Source: an uncultured Lachnospiraceae bacterium (lineage in GTDB: Bacteria > Bacillota > Clostridia > Lachnospirales > Lachnospiraceae). Taken from it: a DNA stretch of 6,665 nt. Shown piece by piece: positions 1 to 5,984 of the stretch. Position 1 is the first letter of the stretch. Every line of letters starts with the position of its first letter. A model generated the notes under the pieces. The model was not told the DNA's origin. It saw only the letters and a program-made list of their open reading frames with translations, and did not search any database. The DNA lies in assembly GCA_947178465.1 (NCBI GenBank), contig CAMWYL010000185.1, positions 1 through 6,665 on the forward strand, written 5' to 3'. Made by a program: the position numbers and the translations under genes.

Positions 1-735
1 GGTCAGAGTCATAGCGACCAGAAATTGCTTGGGGCCCCTCCCGGATATGTGGGATATGAAGCAGGAGGACAGTTGACAAATGCTGTCAAGAAGAACCCTT
101 TTTCAATCCTTCTCTTTGATGAGATAGAAAAAGCCCATTCTTCTATTTTTGATAAGTTTTTACAGATTCTGGGAGATGGCCGAATGACTGACGGACAGGG
201 AAATACGGTTTACTTTTCTGAAACAATTATAATTTTCACGAGTAATCTCGGTATTTTTACAGTCAACGAAAACGGACAGCGGGAGGCAAATGTAACAAGT
301 GAAATGCCTTATCAGGAAATGTCCGTTCGTGTAAAAGAAGCAATCGCGGACTATTTTAAATTGCAGCTTGGCCGTCCTGAAATACTTAACAGAATCGGTG
401 AAAATATTGTTGTATTTGATTACATTCGGCCCGATGTTGCAAAGCTGATCCTGAATTCTCAGGTCAACAAGATTATCAAGAGTCTTTCGGTTGAAAAACA
501 CATTGCTTTGACTCTTTCTGACAAAGCAATGGAAACATTGGCGGAACAGGCTCTTGGCAACCTGCAAAATGGCGGCAGAGGCGTCGGCAATGTGGTTGAA
601 AATTTCCTGATCAATCCTTTGTCAAGGTATTTGTTTGATCATGAGATATTTGATAATGCGACCATAACTATTGATAATATTGACGTTGCGGCGCTTCCTC
701 CGGCGGTGGAAGCTTCCATTCAAATTTTGAATTGA
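1..735 (+). CDS. ClpB/ClpA-type AAA+ ATPase, C-terminal half (5' end outside window)
   Basis: The frame is open from base 1, so the gene starts upstream; 244 residues are visible. They form the last AAA+ module of a Hsp100/Clp ATPase. Visible are the pore loop G-Y-V-G (residues 15-18), Walker B ILLFDE followed by IEKAH (36-41), sensor 1 TSNLG (80-84), the arginine-finger segment RPEILNRI (125-132, finger Arg131) and a sensor-2 region with GGR (191-193), then the small C-terminal domain. Walker A lies off the edge. Such proteins thread polypeptides through a hexameric ring using ATP. The stretch between sensor 1 and the arginine finger, where ClpA and ClpX carry their ClpP-docking loop, shows no obvious IGF/IGL tripeptide, so a protease-independent unfoldase is more likely than a ClpP partner (inference). 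The PP2C gene 31 bases downstream suggests an operon and control by phosphorylation. Which Clp subfamily it belongs to cannot be settled without the N-terminus. Confidence 0.9.
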   Translation, partial: GQSHSDQKLLGAPPGYVGYEAGGQLTNAVKKNPFSILLFDEIEKAHSSIFDKFLQILGDGRMTDGQGNTVYFSETIIIFTSNLGIFTVNENGQREANVTSEMPYQEMSVRVKEAIADYFKLQLGRPEILNRIGENIVVFDYIRPDVAKLILNSQVNKIIKSLSVEKHIALTLSDKAMETLAEQALGNLQNGGRGVGNVVENFLINPLSRYLFDHEIFDNATITIDNIDVAALPPAVEASIQILN

Positions 736-753
736 TGTCCGTTGAAGCAGGCA

Positions 754-760
754 CGGAGGT
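754..760 (+). promoter_or_regulatory. Ribosome binding site of the PP2C gene, fixing a GTG start
   Basis: CGGAGGT lies 6 bases before the GTG at 767. It is the only good Shine-Dalgarno match near the start of this frame, and it decides for the GTG codon. Confidence 0.8.
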
Positions 761-766
761 ATAACT

Positions 767-1489
767 GTGAAGATTATAGCTGTTTCACGAAAAGGAATTA
801 ATAAGATTGAAAATGAAGACCGTATTGTTGTGGGAAAGACCATTTTAGCCGAAGGCACTTTGTCAAGTGAAATTGAGAGAGGGGTCTTGGCAATTGCCGA
901 CGGTGTTGGAGGAAATAATGCCGGTTCGGTGGCTTCACATTTCATTGCGAATAAAATATGTACATTTACGGATATAACAGCAGAAACATTGCAGAAAATC
1001 AATGCGGAACTTTTGGCATTATCCATGAAGAAAGCTGAGTACAATGGAATGGCAACAACTCTTTCGGGGATCCTGTTTGCGGAGGGGAAAGCTTGCCTGT
1101 TTAGTGTCGGAAATACCCGTGTATATTTTTTGCAGGGAGGAAAATATCTGAAACAATTAACAAATGATGATACTACATTGAATTTTTTGATTGGAACAGG
1201 ACAACTGACTGCAGAAGAAGCTGAAAGATTTGACAGAAAGAATGAGATAATTGCATGTTTTGGAGGTGGGAGAGCAGACTTGTTCAAGATTGAACTCAGC
1301 AATCTGGAATCTGTTACTTCTCCGATATTGCTTACTTCGGATGGCATTCACGACTTTTTGTCTGTTGACCAAATGGAAGATATCATTGGAGAGTATGGAT
1401 TTACAGAAATGGCTTGTGAAGAAATGATTTCCAAGGCAAGAATGCAGGGATCTTGTGATGATATCAGCATGGTATTGGGATGTATTTAG
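767..1489 (+). CDS. PP2C-family serine/threonine protein phosphatase
   Basis: A 240-residue cytosolic phosphatase of the metal-dependent PP2C family, a normal length for stand-alone bacterial members; no transmembrane segment or extra domain is seen. Family motifs appear in order: NED (16-18), AIADGVGG with metal-binding Asp45, ATTL (96-99), SVGNTR (113-118), LLTSDG with Asp192, and CDDIS near the C-terminus with Asp231. The usual G-D-S-R motif reads G-N-T-R: its Asp, which in several bacterial PP2Cs binds a third metal ion, is Asn116, so activity may be tuned differently. The enzyme would remove phosphate from Ser/Thr of partner proteins. It follows an AAA+ Clp ATPase by 31 bases and probably shares its transcript. 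The cognate kinase is not in the window and may lie upstream. Start chosen as GTG because of the ribosome binding site. The PP2C assignment is firm; the substrate is unknown. Confidence 0.93.
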   Translation: MKIIAVSRKGINKIENEDRIVVGKTILAEGTLSSEIERGVLAIADGVGGNNAGSVASHFIANKICTFTDITAETLQKINAELLALSMKKAEYNGMATTLSGILFAEGKACLFSVGNTRVYFLQGGKYLKQLTNDDTTLNFLIGTGQLTAEEAERFDRKNEIIACFGGGRADLFKIELSNLESVTSPILLTSDGIHDFLSVDQMEDIIGEYGFTEMACEEMISKARMQGSCDDISMVLGCI

Positions 1490-1510
1490 GTGGAGATTGT
1501 GAAGGGGAAT

Positions 1511-1612
1511 GACCCGTTCCTGTTCGGGCAGAAGCTCAAGGCTTGCCTGATACGGGGGCAAAGCCGCTTAGGGGGAAACGGAGTATCCAAATTCGCGGGT
1601 TGGATGGGGAGG
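1511..1612 (+). promoter_or_regulatory. GC-rich structured leader RNA candidate before the DUF1016 remnant
   Basis: About 100 bases, clearly richer in GC than the AT-rich flanks, can fold into three hairpins in a row. Hairpin 1 is CCCG/CGGG (1513-1516 with 1525-1528). Hairpin 2 is GGCTTGCC with GGCAAAGCC (1540-1547 with 1557-1565, one bulged A), extended by AAGC/GCTT (1532-1535 with 1566-1569). Hairpin 3 is ATCCAA/TTGGAT (1585-1590 with 1600-1605). The loop of hairpin 2 holds GATAC (1549-1553), complementary to GTATC (1583-1587), which overlaps the 5' arm of hairpin 3, so a pseudoknot or switch is possible. The structure ends directly at a GGGGAGG ribosome binding site (1606-1612) before ATG codons at 1617 and 1620. 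I do not recognise a known riboswitch class. It may be a cis-acting leader of the now broken gene, or a remnant of a mobile element. Confidence 0.4.
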
Positions 1613-1839
1613 ATAAATGATGAATAATATATCTGTTGCAATGAACAATATTCTTATGGATAATTGTAAGAATACGGATAATATAACGAGTACATAAAAA
1701 TAATTCATTGATACAGCGCAGGGACAAGCGTATCAAAATGTTGATAAAATTCTTATACAAAGGAACTGGATAATAGGATATAGGATTTCACAGGAGGAAT
1801 TAAAGGGAGAGGAACGTGCAGATTATAGAATATTGACGG

Positions 1840-1871
1840 CAGAGTATAAAAGCTCTGGCGTTTTTCTTTTT
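1840..1871 (+). terminator. Possible intrinsic terminator after the DUF1016 remnant
   Basis: CAGAG (1840-1844) pairs perfectly with CTCTG (1853-1857) across an 8-base loop. After three bases comes TTTTTCTTTTT (1861-1871). The stem is short, so termination may be partial. It would separate the upstream remnant from the WYL regulator promoter that begins at 1877. Confidence 0.4.
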
Positions 1872-1876
1872 CCCGG

Positions 1877-1905
1877 TTGCCATTCATCAGGAAAGAAATT
1901 ACAAT
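1877..1905 (+). promoter_or_regulatory. Sigma-A-type promoter of the WYL regulator gene
   Basis: TTGCCA (1877-1882) and TACAAT (1900-1905) are separated by exactly 17 bases. Transcription would start near 1912, inside the palindrome at 1911-1927, which is a natural place for repression by a bound regulator. Confidence 0.55.
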
Positions 1906-1910
1906 AAATA

Positions 1911-1927
1911 CTGACATAACATGTCAG
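1911..1927 (+). promoter_or_regulatory. Operator 1: perfect palindrome CTGACAT-AAC-ATGTCAG
   Basis: A perfect 7-base inverted repeat around a 3-base spacer, located 37 bases before the start of the WYL regulator. The same two arms recur before the GyrI-like gene with a different spacer, so this is very probably the binding site of the regulator encoded between them (inference from position and repetition). Confidence 0.75.
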
Positions 1928-1964
1928 GTTTTGGACGCTATGATGGTATCAGGAGGGATTGCGA

Positions 1965-2861
1965 ATGCAGGAAAGCAGATTATTTAAGATTGTGTATCAT
2001 TTACTTGATAAAGGACAGGCTACTGCTTCGGAATTGGCACAAAAATTTGAAGTATCCGTAAGAACCATATACAGGGATATCGATGCCCTAAGCGAAGCAG
2101 GTATTCCTGTTTATGCAGAAGCAGGCCGAAATGGCGGCATTCATTTAATGAATGATTTTGTTTTAGACAGAGCAGTATTGTCGGAAGAAGAAAAGCAGGA
2201 AATTCTGACAGCCCTACAAAGTATAAACTTTACAAAAAATATCAGCGGCAGTCAGACATTGCAAAAGCTTTCCGCAATATTTCATCTCAGTTCGGAGAAT
2301 TGGCTTGAAGTGGATTTTTCCAGATGGGGAAATAAAGGAACCGACAATGAGAAATTTGAATTGCTGAAATCAGCGGTAATTCATCAAAAATGTGTAAAAA
2401 TAACCTATGCAAATTCCTATGGTACAATTCGTGAAAGAATTATCCGGCCGCTAAAAATGTCATATAAGTCCATGGCGTGGTACTTAAAGGCGTACTGTAC
2501 GGAAAAACAGGATTATCGTATTTTTAAGCTGACCCGTATTATGGATTTGGAGGTTCTTGCAGATGGTTTTTGTAAAAGTTCATTTCCTGAACCGGATGAA
2601 GCGTTGAGTCAAACCTACAATACAATCAAATTGCGTTTCCCGGAAAATATGTCATATCGTGTTTATGACGAATTTGACAAAACACAAGTGAGCAGACAGG
2701 AAAACGGAGATTTAATCGTTTCGGCAGAGATGCCGGAGGATGAATGGCTGATAGGGTATCTGTTATCATTCGGAACACAGACAGATATTATAGAGCCTGC
2801 GTATCTCAAAGAAATTGTGGCGGAACAGGCGAAGAAAATTTACGAGAAATATAAATCCTGA
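1965..2861 (+). CDS. YafY-type HTH and WYL-domain transcriptional regulator
   Basis: A 298-residue DNA-binding regulator. Residues about 3-62 form a winged helix-turn-helix of the HTH_11 type, with the recognition-helix segment VSVRTIYRDIDAL and the wing ending in GRNGG. A WYL domain spans roughly 130-205, with the name-giving Trp172-Tyr173-Leu174 and the conserved RIFKLTRI segment (185-192). A C-terminal extension follows (about 220-298). WYL domains are thought to sense small ligands or nucleic acids. The ATG at 1965 is chosen over a TTG at 1959 because AGGAGGG (1951-1957) is 7 bases before the ATG but only 1 before the TTG. The gene lies between two identical-arm palindromes, one in its own promoter and one across its stop codon, suggesting self-control and control of the GyrI-like gene. 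The family assignment is firm; the inducer is unknown, and it could act as activator or repressor. Confidence 0.93.
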   Translation: MQESRLFKIVYHLLDKGQATASELAQKFEVSVRTIYRDIDALSEAGIPVYAEAGRNGGIHLMNDFVLDRAVLSEEEKQEILTALQSINFTKNISGSQTLQKLSAIFHLSSENWLEVDFSRWGNKGTDNEKFELLKSAVIHQKCVKITYANSYGTIRERIIRPLKMSYKSMAWYLKAYCTEKQDYRIFKLTRIMDLEVLADGFCKSSFPEPDEALSQTYNTIKLRFPENMSYRVYDEFDKTQVSRQENGDLIVSAEMPEDEWLIGYLLSFGTQTDIIEPAYLKEIVAEQAKKIYEKYKS

Positions 2862-2874
2862 CATAGGATGTCAG
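2858..2874 (+). promoter_or_regulatory. Operator 2: perfect palindrome CTGACAT-AGG-ATGTCAG
   Basis: It has the same 7-base arms as operator 1 with spacer AGG instead of AAC. It begins one base before the TGA stop of the WYL regulator, whose stop codon is thus part of the site. The GyrI-like start lies 55 bases downstream. The arms are conserved while the spacer differs, as expected for a protein-binding site. Confidence 0.75.
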
Positions 2875-2876
2875 AA

Positions 2877-2904
2877 AATTTGCGGTAAAATTTAACCGTA
2901 AATT
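2877..2904 (+). other. Imperfect hairpin in the leader of the GyrI-like gene
   Basis: AATTTGCGGT (2877-2886) and ACCGTAAATT (2895-2904) pair at 9 of 10 positions by Watson-Crick rules, with a G-T wobble at the tenth, around an 8-base loop. There is no T run after it, so it is not a terminator. TAAAAT at 2886-2891 within it could be a -10 element. Its role is unknown. Confidence 0.35.
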
Positions 2905-2929
2905 CTGTTTGAGAAAGTGAGAATCCGAA

Positions 2930-3550
2930 ATGAAATATGAATGGAAAAAGCAGGAAAAAGAGATATACGGCGTAAATACAAAGCCTTGCGTTATTGATAT
3001 TCCCGCTCAAAAATATATTGTTATTTCCGGCAGTGGAAATCCGAATGGCGAAATTTTTTCAGATAAAGTTGCCGCCCTGTTTTCGATGGCTTATAAAATG
3101 AAAACAGCATATAAATCACTTGCCGAAAAAAGCCACGAAATAACGGATTATTCCGTATATCCCTTAGAGGGAATATGGAACAAGGCTTCTGAAAAAGAAG
3201 GTTTGGTAAAGGAAGAATTGCAATACCGTATTATGATACGACAGCCGGATTTTATTACCGGAGAAATGTTTGATAATGCCTTAGAGGCAGTTAAAAGCAA
3301 GAAAGATAATCCGTATCTTGCGGATATTTCATTTGAAACAATCTTTGATGGGAAGTGTGTTCAGGTATTGCATAAAGGAGCGTTTGATGACGAGCCGGTA
3401 TCATTTGAAGTTATGGATAAATATTGTCTGGAACACGGTTACAGGCGTATGGAAAAAGAACATCGTGAAATATATTTGAGTAATGCCAACCGTACGGAAA
3501 AGGCCAACTTAAAAACGATTTTAAGATACAAAGTTACGCGGCTTTGCTGA
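2930..3550 (+). CDS. GyrI-like small-molecule-binding protein
   Basis: A 206-residue cytosolic protein of the stand-alone GyrI-like family (COG4832 type; SHV fold). It shows IPAQKYIVISGSGNPNG near residues 24-40, YPLEGIW with Trp83 (77-83), KEELQYRIMIRQPDFIT with Glu95/96 (94-110), and the closing signature GYRRMEKEHREIYLSN (170-185) followed by LKTILRY. Some family members bind drugs, and some have been shown to hydrolyse cyclopropanoid toxins with conserved Trp and Glu residues; whether this one does is inference. Length matches the family, so the gene is probably intact, although its last residues TRLC sit at a composition change. The ribosome binding site is weak (AAGTGAG region, about 9 bases before the ATG). 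It follows the WYL regulator by 68 bases and a shared operator stands between them, so it is the likely regulated effector. Confidence 0.88.
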   Translation: MKYEWKKQEKEIYGVNTKPCVIDIPAQKYIVISGSGNPNGEIFSDKVAALFSMAYKMKTAYKSLAEKSHEITDYSVYPLEGIWNKASEKEGLVKEELQYRIMIRQPDFITGEMFDNALEAVKSKKDNPYLADISFETIFDGKCVQVLHKGAFDDEPVSFEVMDKYCLEHGYRRMEKEHREIYLSNANRTEKANLKTILRYKVTRLC

Positions 3551-3573
3551 CGGCAGCAACTGCTTTTGTCAGC
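3546..3573 (+). terminator. Hairpin overlapping the end of the GyrI-like gene, probable terminator
   Basis: GCTGAC (3546-3551) pairs with GTCAGC (3568-3573). Nested inside, GCAG (3553-3556) pairs with CTGC (3560-3563) across the loop CAA and is followed directly by TTTT. Either the inner stem with its T run ends transcription, or the longer stem stabilises the transcript's 3' end. The stop codon of the GyrI-like gene lies within the outer arm. Confidence 0.45.
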
Positions 3574-3628
3574 GTCACGGCAAGTCATTATGATTGGCAA
3601 TGAAATTCTACACGCTTCACCTGCGCCG

Positions 3629-3657
3629 TTGACAATTTGTTCCAAATGCGCTAACTT
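3629..3657 (+). promoter_or_regulatory. Sigma-A-type promoter before the membrane-anchored protein gene
   Basis: A perfect -35 TTGACA (3629-3634) is followed after 17 bases by TAACTT (3652-3657), a moderate -10. It would drive the unknown membrane protein and probably the carboxypeptidase gene behind it. Confidence 0.5.
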
Positions 3658-3676
3658 AATACATAAATACATGAAA

Positions 3677-3696
3677 GCCCGTTTCCTGTGGCGGGC
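3677..3696 (+). other. 5'-leader hairpin GCCCG/CGGGC
   Basis: GCCCG (3677-3681) pairs with CGGGC (3692-3696). An inner CC/GG pairing across TGT can extend the stem with a bulged TTT. It ends one base before the AGGGAG ribosome binding site (3697-3702), so it may affect translation of the next gene. Its sequence resembles the first hairpin of the leader at 1513-1531. Confidence 0.35.
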
Positions 3697-3709
3697 AGGG
3701 AGTAGCGCT

Positions 3710-4444
3710 ATGAGAAAAGCCATAAAAAATACCATACTGATCCTGTTGTTTCTGATCCTAAGCGTTTCTACCGCTTATTTGACGTATCTGCACTTTTTCG
3801 CATCCGGCGATAAGGACCTTTCCGGGGAGTGGACGGCAAAGCTGGACATGACGGAACAGGTCGCCGTTACCGCGCTTGGCTGGCTGAGGGACATAGAAGC
3901 CGTCTCCGTCTCCATGGAGGATATGGAATCCTATATGCAGGAATTAACCATACAAGTCAATTTGGCTTTTGAACAAACCGACCGCTCTGTGGGAACCTTC
4001 CACTGCAGTGTATTGCCGGAAAGCTATGATGCCTGCAGGCAGACGGCCTATGAGGCATTTGCCACGGCTTTCCGGGAGCTTTTGGCCGAGCGGCTTCGCA
4101 TGGCAGGCTATACGGGAGGCACAGACGAGGAGGCCGTTGAAGCGCTTGTAACCGAGACCTTTGGGATGTCTACGGTTGATTATCTGATGACCTGCGGCCC
4201 TGCCCTGCTGCCTTCCCTGGAAGAGTTGCAGGACCAATATGACGGCAGCGGCATCTATGAAGCCGCAGAAGGCATTCTGACCAGGCAATATGACGCCGGA
4301 CAACCTGTTGCCACAAGGACGGAATGTTATATCCGGGAGGATGCCAATCTGATTTTGTTCGAAGAGGACGAATCCGGCCCCCAAGGTCTTCTTTCGGATT
4401 ATTATCCCATAATATATACTTTAAGACAAACGCAAACCCAATAA
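3710..4444 (+). CDS. Membrane-anchored extracytoplasmic protein of unknown function
   Basis: A 244-residue protein I cannot assign to a named family. A short positive start (MRKAIK) precedes one hydrophobic segment at about 8-31, rich in Leu and Ile, which fits an uncleaved anchor with the rest outside the membrane. The outer part starts with LSGEWTAKLDM (37-47), is strongly acidic, and has probable amphipathic helices at about 105-135 and 139-175. No catalytic motif or repeat is seen. The ATG at 3710 has AGGGAG 7 bases before it. An in-frame ATG at 3671 would add 13 residues, but it lies before the leader hairpin and lacks a good ribosome binding site. The carboxypeptidase gene follows after 61 bases without a clear promoter, so the two probably form an operon, and this protein may assist or localise that enzyme (inference). 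GC content is clearly higher than in the genes to its left. Confidence 0.8.
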   Translation: MRKAIKNTILILLFLILSVSTAYLTYLHFFASGDKDLSGEWTAKLDMTEQVAVTALGWLRDIEAVSVSMEDMESYMQELTIQVNLAFEQTDRSVGTFHCSVLPESYDACRQTAYEAFATAFRELLAERLRMAGYTGGTDEEAVEALVTETFGMSTVDYLMTCGPALLPSLEELQDQYDGSGIYEAAEGILTRQYDAGQPVATRTECYIREDANLILFEEDESGPQGLLSDYYPIIYTLRQTQTQ

Positions 4445-4505
4445 TTTCTCAATATCCCTCACTTCTTTAGAAAGTAAGCGGAAAATGAGTGGGAAAGGAG
4501 TTCAA

Positions 4506-5957
4506 ATGAAAAAAATCCTACAGAAAATAAGTGTCTTTATGTTGTCCGTACTTCTGATATGTTCCGGCCCGTCGATCAGGGCAGCCGCAAGCTTCGAAAT
4601 CCCCGGGATGTATTACGTACAGACAGATACCGGTGCCACATGCGCTGTAAAAACCATGGATTATGGTTACGCGCACAACACGTACTTCTCCCTGCGGGAT
4701 ATCGCCATGGTTCTTAAGGATACGGATAAAGCCTTCTCTCTGGAAGTCACGAAAAATGCCGTCTCCATGAATATCGGGAATGTCTATACGCCTGTGGGTG
4801 TGGAGAATACTCCCTGGGAGAGCGGTGAAAACCCTGATATTTCCCTGCGGCGAAACGAATTCAAGGTAAACGGACAGAAGGTATATTACTATACCTTGAT
4901 TATGGGACTGCCTTCCGGGCAGTATGATTGTTTTATGATGGCCGCGGATTTGGGTATGATTCTGGATGTGGACATCACTGTTCCTGCGGCAGGCGCTCTG
5001 CAGATTCACACGCAGGCTTCTCTCAGCATCTCTCCTGCCGCTTTGGAACAGGACGGGTATTTTTACGGGGTCAACAGTGTGCTGGTGGGAGATGCCTCCA
5101 CAGGGGAAATCTACTATGGGTATCAGTCCGGTACGCCATACCCCATAGCCAGCACTACCAAGCTTATGACCTGCCTCCTTGTCATGGACGCCATCTCAGC
5201 AGGGCAGCTTACGCTTGAAACGCCGGTCACGATTTCGAATGCGGCTCAGACACTGGGGGCCTCAGACGATGGGGTGATTCCCTTAAAAGCCGGAGAACAG
5301 ATCACTGTGCAGGAACTCCTGCTGGGTGCCCTTCTGCCTTCCAGCAATGAATGTGCACTTTGTCTGGCTGAAGCTGTTGCCGGCTCAGAGGACGCTTTCG
5401 TTCAAATGATGAACCGGAAAGCGGCGGAGCTGGGACTTTCCCAAGCAATTTATTATAACTGCCACGGCCTGCCCTCCTACACGGAAGCTCCTGTTCCCTC
5501 AAAGCGTCAGAACCGCATGAGTGCGGAGGATATGTTCCGGCTGGTGTCATACCTTTTGAAAGTCTATCCTCAGATTACGGATATTACTTCTCTGGAATCT
5601 GCCACGATACAATCTCTCAACCTTGAGGTGCGCAACACCAACCCGCTCCTGCGCAATATGACCGAAGTCACCGGTTTGAAAACCGGAACTACCAACAAAG
5701 CCGGAGCCTGCCTGGTCACATCTCTGACCGCAAACGACGGGATTAGGGAGCACGACCTGGTAGTGATTGTCCTTGGCGCCGAGGATTCCATAGAGAGAGC
5801 ACGCGTCTCGGGACTGTTGGCTGAATATGCCCTGCAGACCTTTTATGCGAACCCGCAAGGAGCGGAAACAGGGGCATCCGGTGGGACTTCCGGGAATTTA
5901 CCCACACATGCCGAGGCGGCAGTGGATTGGATTCTTCGGACGGCGGAAAAGGAGTAA
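4506..5957 (+). CDS. Secreted serine-type D-alanyl-D-alanine carboxypeptidase (peptidase S11, DacF/PBP5-like)
   Basis: A 483-residue exported penicillin-binding protein that would trim the terminal D-Ala from peptidoglycan stem peptides. A signal peptide spans 1-28 (KK start, hydrophobic 8-21, cleavage after R-A-A-A). Residues about 60-98 (YFSLRDIAMVLKDTD onward) and 117-159 resemble a copper amine oxidase-like N-terminal stalk domain. The S11 domain covers about 173-448 with all three active-site motifs: S-T-T-K (Ser216, Lys219), S-S-N (279-281) and K-T-G (392-394), plus the typical HGLP and KRQN segments. A Gly/Ser/Thr-rich linker and short helical tail end the protein; the usual C-terminal membrane anchor is not seen, so it may be released or bound by its stalk. 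ATG 4506 is chosen because AAAGGAG (4494-4500) is 5 bases before it, while the in-frame ATG at 4485 lies upstream of that site. Catalytic class is certain; a vegetative or sporulation role is open. Confidence 0.93.
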   Translation: MKKILQKISVFMLSVLLICSGPSIRAAASFEIPGMYYVQTDTGATCAVKTMDYGYAHNTYFSLRDIAMVLKDTDKAFSLEVTKNAVSMNIGNVYTPVGVENTPWESGENPDISLRRNEFKVNGQKVYYYTLIMGLPSGQYDCFMMAADLGMILDVDITVPAAGALQIHTQASLSISPAALEQDGYFYGVNSVLVGDASTGEIYYGYQSGTPYPIASTTKLMTCLLVMDAISAGQLTLETPVTISNAAQTLGASDDGVIPLKAGEQITVQELLLGALLPSSNECALCLAEAVAGSEDAFVQMMNRKAAELGLSQAIYYNCHGLPSYTEAPVPSKRQNRMSAEDMFRLVSYLLKVYPQITDITSLESATIQSLNLEVRNTNPLLRNMTEVTGLKTGTTNKAGACLVTSLTANDGIREHDLVVIVLGAEDSIERARVSGLLAEYALQTFYANPQGAETGASGGTSGNLPTHAEAAVDWILRTAEKE

Positions 5958-5984
5958 TTTGCCTTCCTTGTGTCGGAAACAGGA

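Larger units (their letters stand above)
1617..1907 (+). pseudogene. N-terminal remnant of a DUF1016/YhcG-family PDDEXK nuclease gene
   Basis: After a strong ribosome binding site (1606-1612) an ATG pair (1617, 1620) opens a 26-codon frame ending at TAA 1695-1697, with a second stop at 1701-1703. The same frame then continues and encodes AYQNVDKILIQRNW and IGYRISQEELKGEERADY (up to about 1826), which matches the typical N-terminal domain of DUF1016/YhcG proteins. Similarity fades after that and the frame stops at 1905-1907. Intact relatives are several times longer and carry a C-terminal PDDEXK-type nuclease domain that is absent here. Around the stops, removing a one-base deletion near 1691 and a one-base insertion near 1706 would restore a continuous reading with residues IKII before IDTAQ, so two compensating indels probably made the stops (inference). 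The gene is dead as a nuclease. The 26-residue peptide could still be translated. Confidence 0.7.

Noticed and set aside
622..1347. Long open frame on the minus strand opposite the PP2C gene
   Set aside because: It is a shadow of a gene with clear PP2C motifs, and its translation shows no family signature.
1547..1579. CTGATAC and GAAAC as a possible hammerhead ribozyme core
   Set aside because: The invariant CUGANGA is not matched and no proper stem II lies between the two parts.
1540..1599. Resemblance of GCAAAGCC and CGCGGGTT to the c-di-GMP-I riboswitch core
   Set aside because: The order of stems and the GAAA tetraloop receptor arrangement do not fit, and GGCTTGCC/GGCAAAGCC pairs better as a simple hairpin.
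1499..1627. A 42-codon frame from GTG 1499, with AGGTGGAG just before it, overlapping the DUF1016 remnant start
   Set aside because: The ribosome binding site is too close, the product resembles nothing I know, and the stretch is better explained as a folded RNA. A leader peptide remains possible but unsupported.
3566..3709. Upstream extension of the membrane protein to a TTG at 3566 or ATG at 3671
   Set aside because: No good ribosome binding site; the extension would cover the promoter and leader hairpin and push the membrane segment away from the N-terminus.
3944..4384. Minus-strand open frame opposite the membrane-anchored protein gene
   Set aside because: It has no recognisable domain and arises from the codon pattern of the + strand gene.
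4460..4480. CTTTAGAAAG as a terminator between the membrane protein and the carboxypeptidase
   Set aside because: The stem is only four A/T-rich pairs with a two-base loop and no T run.
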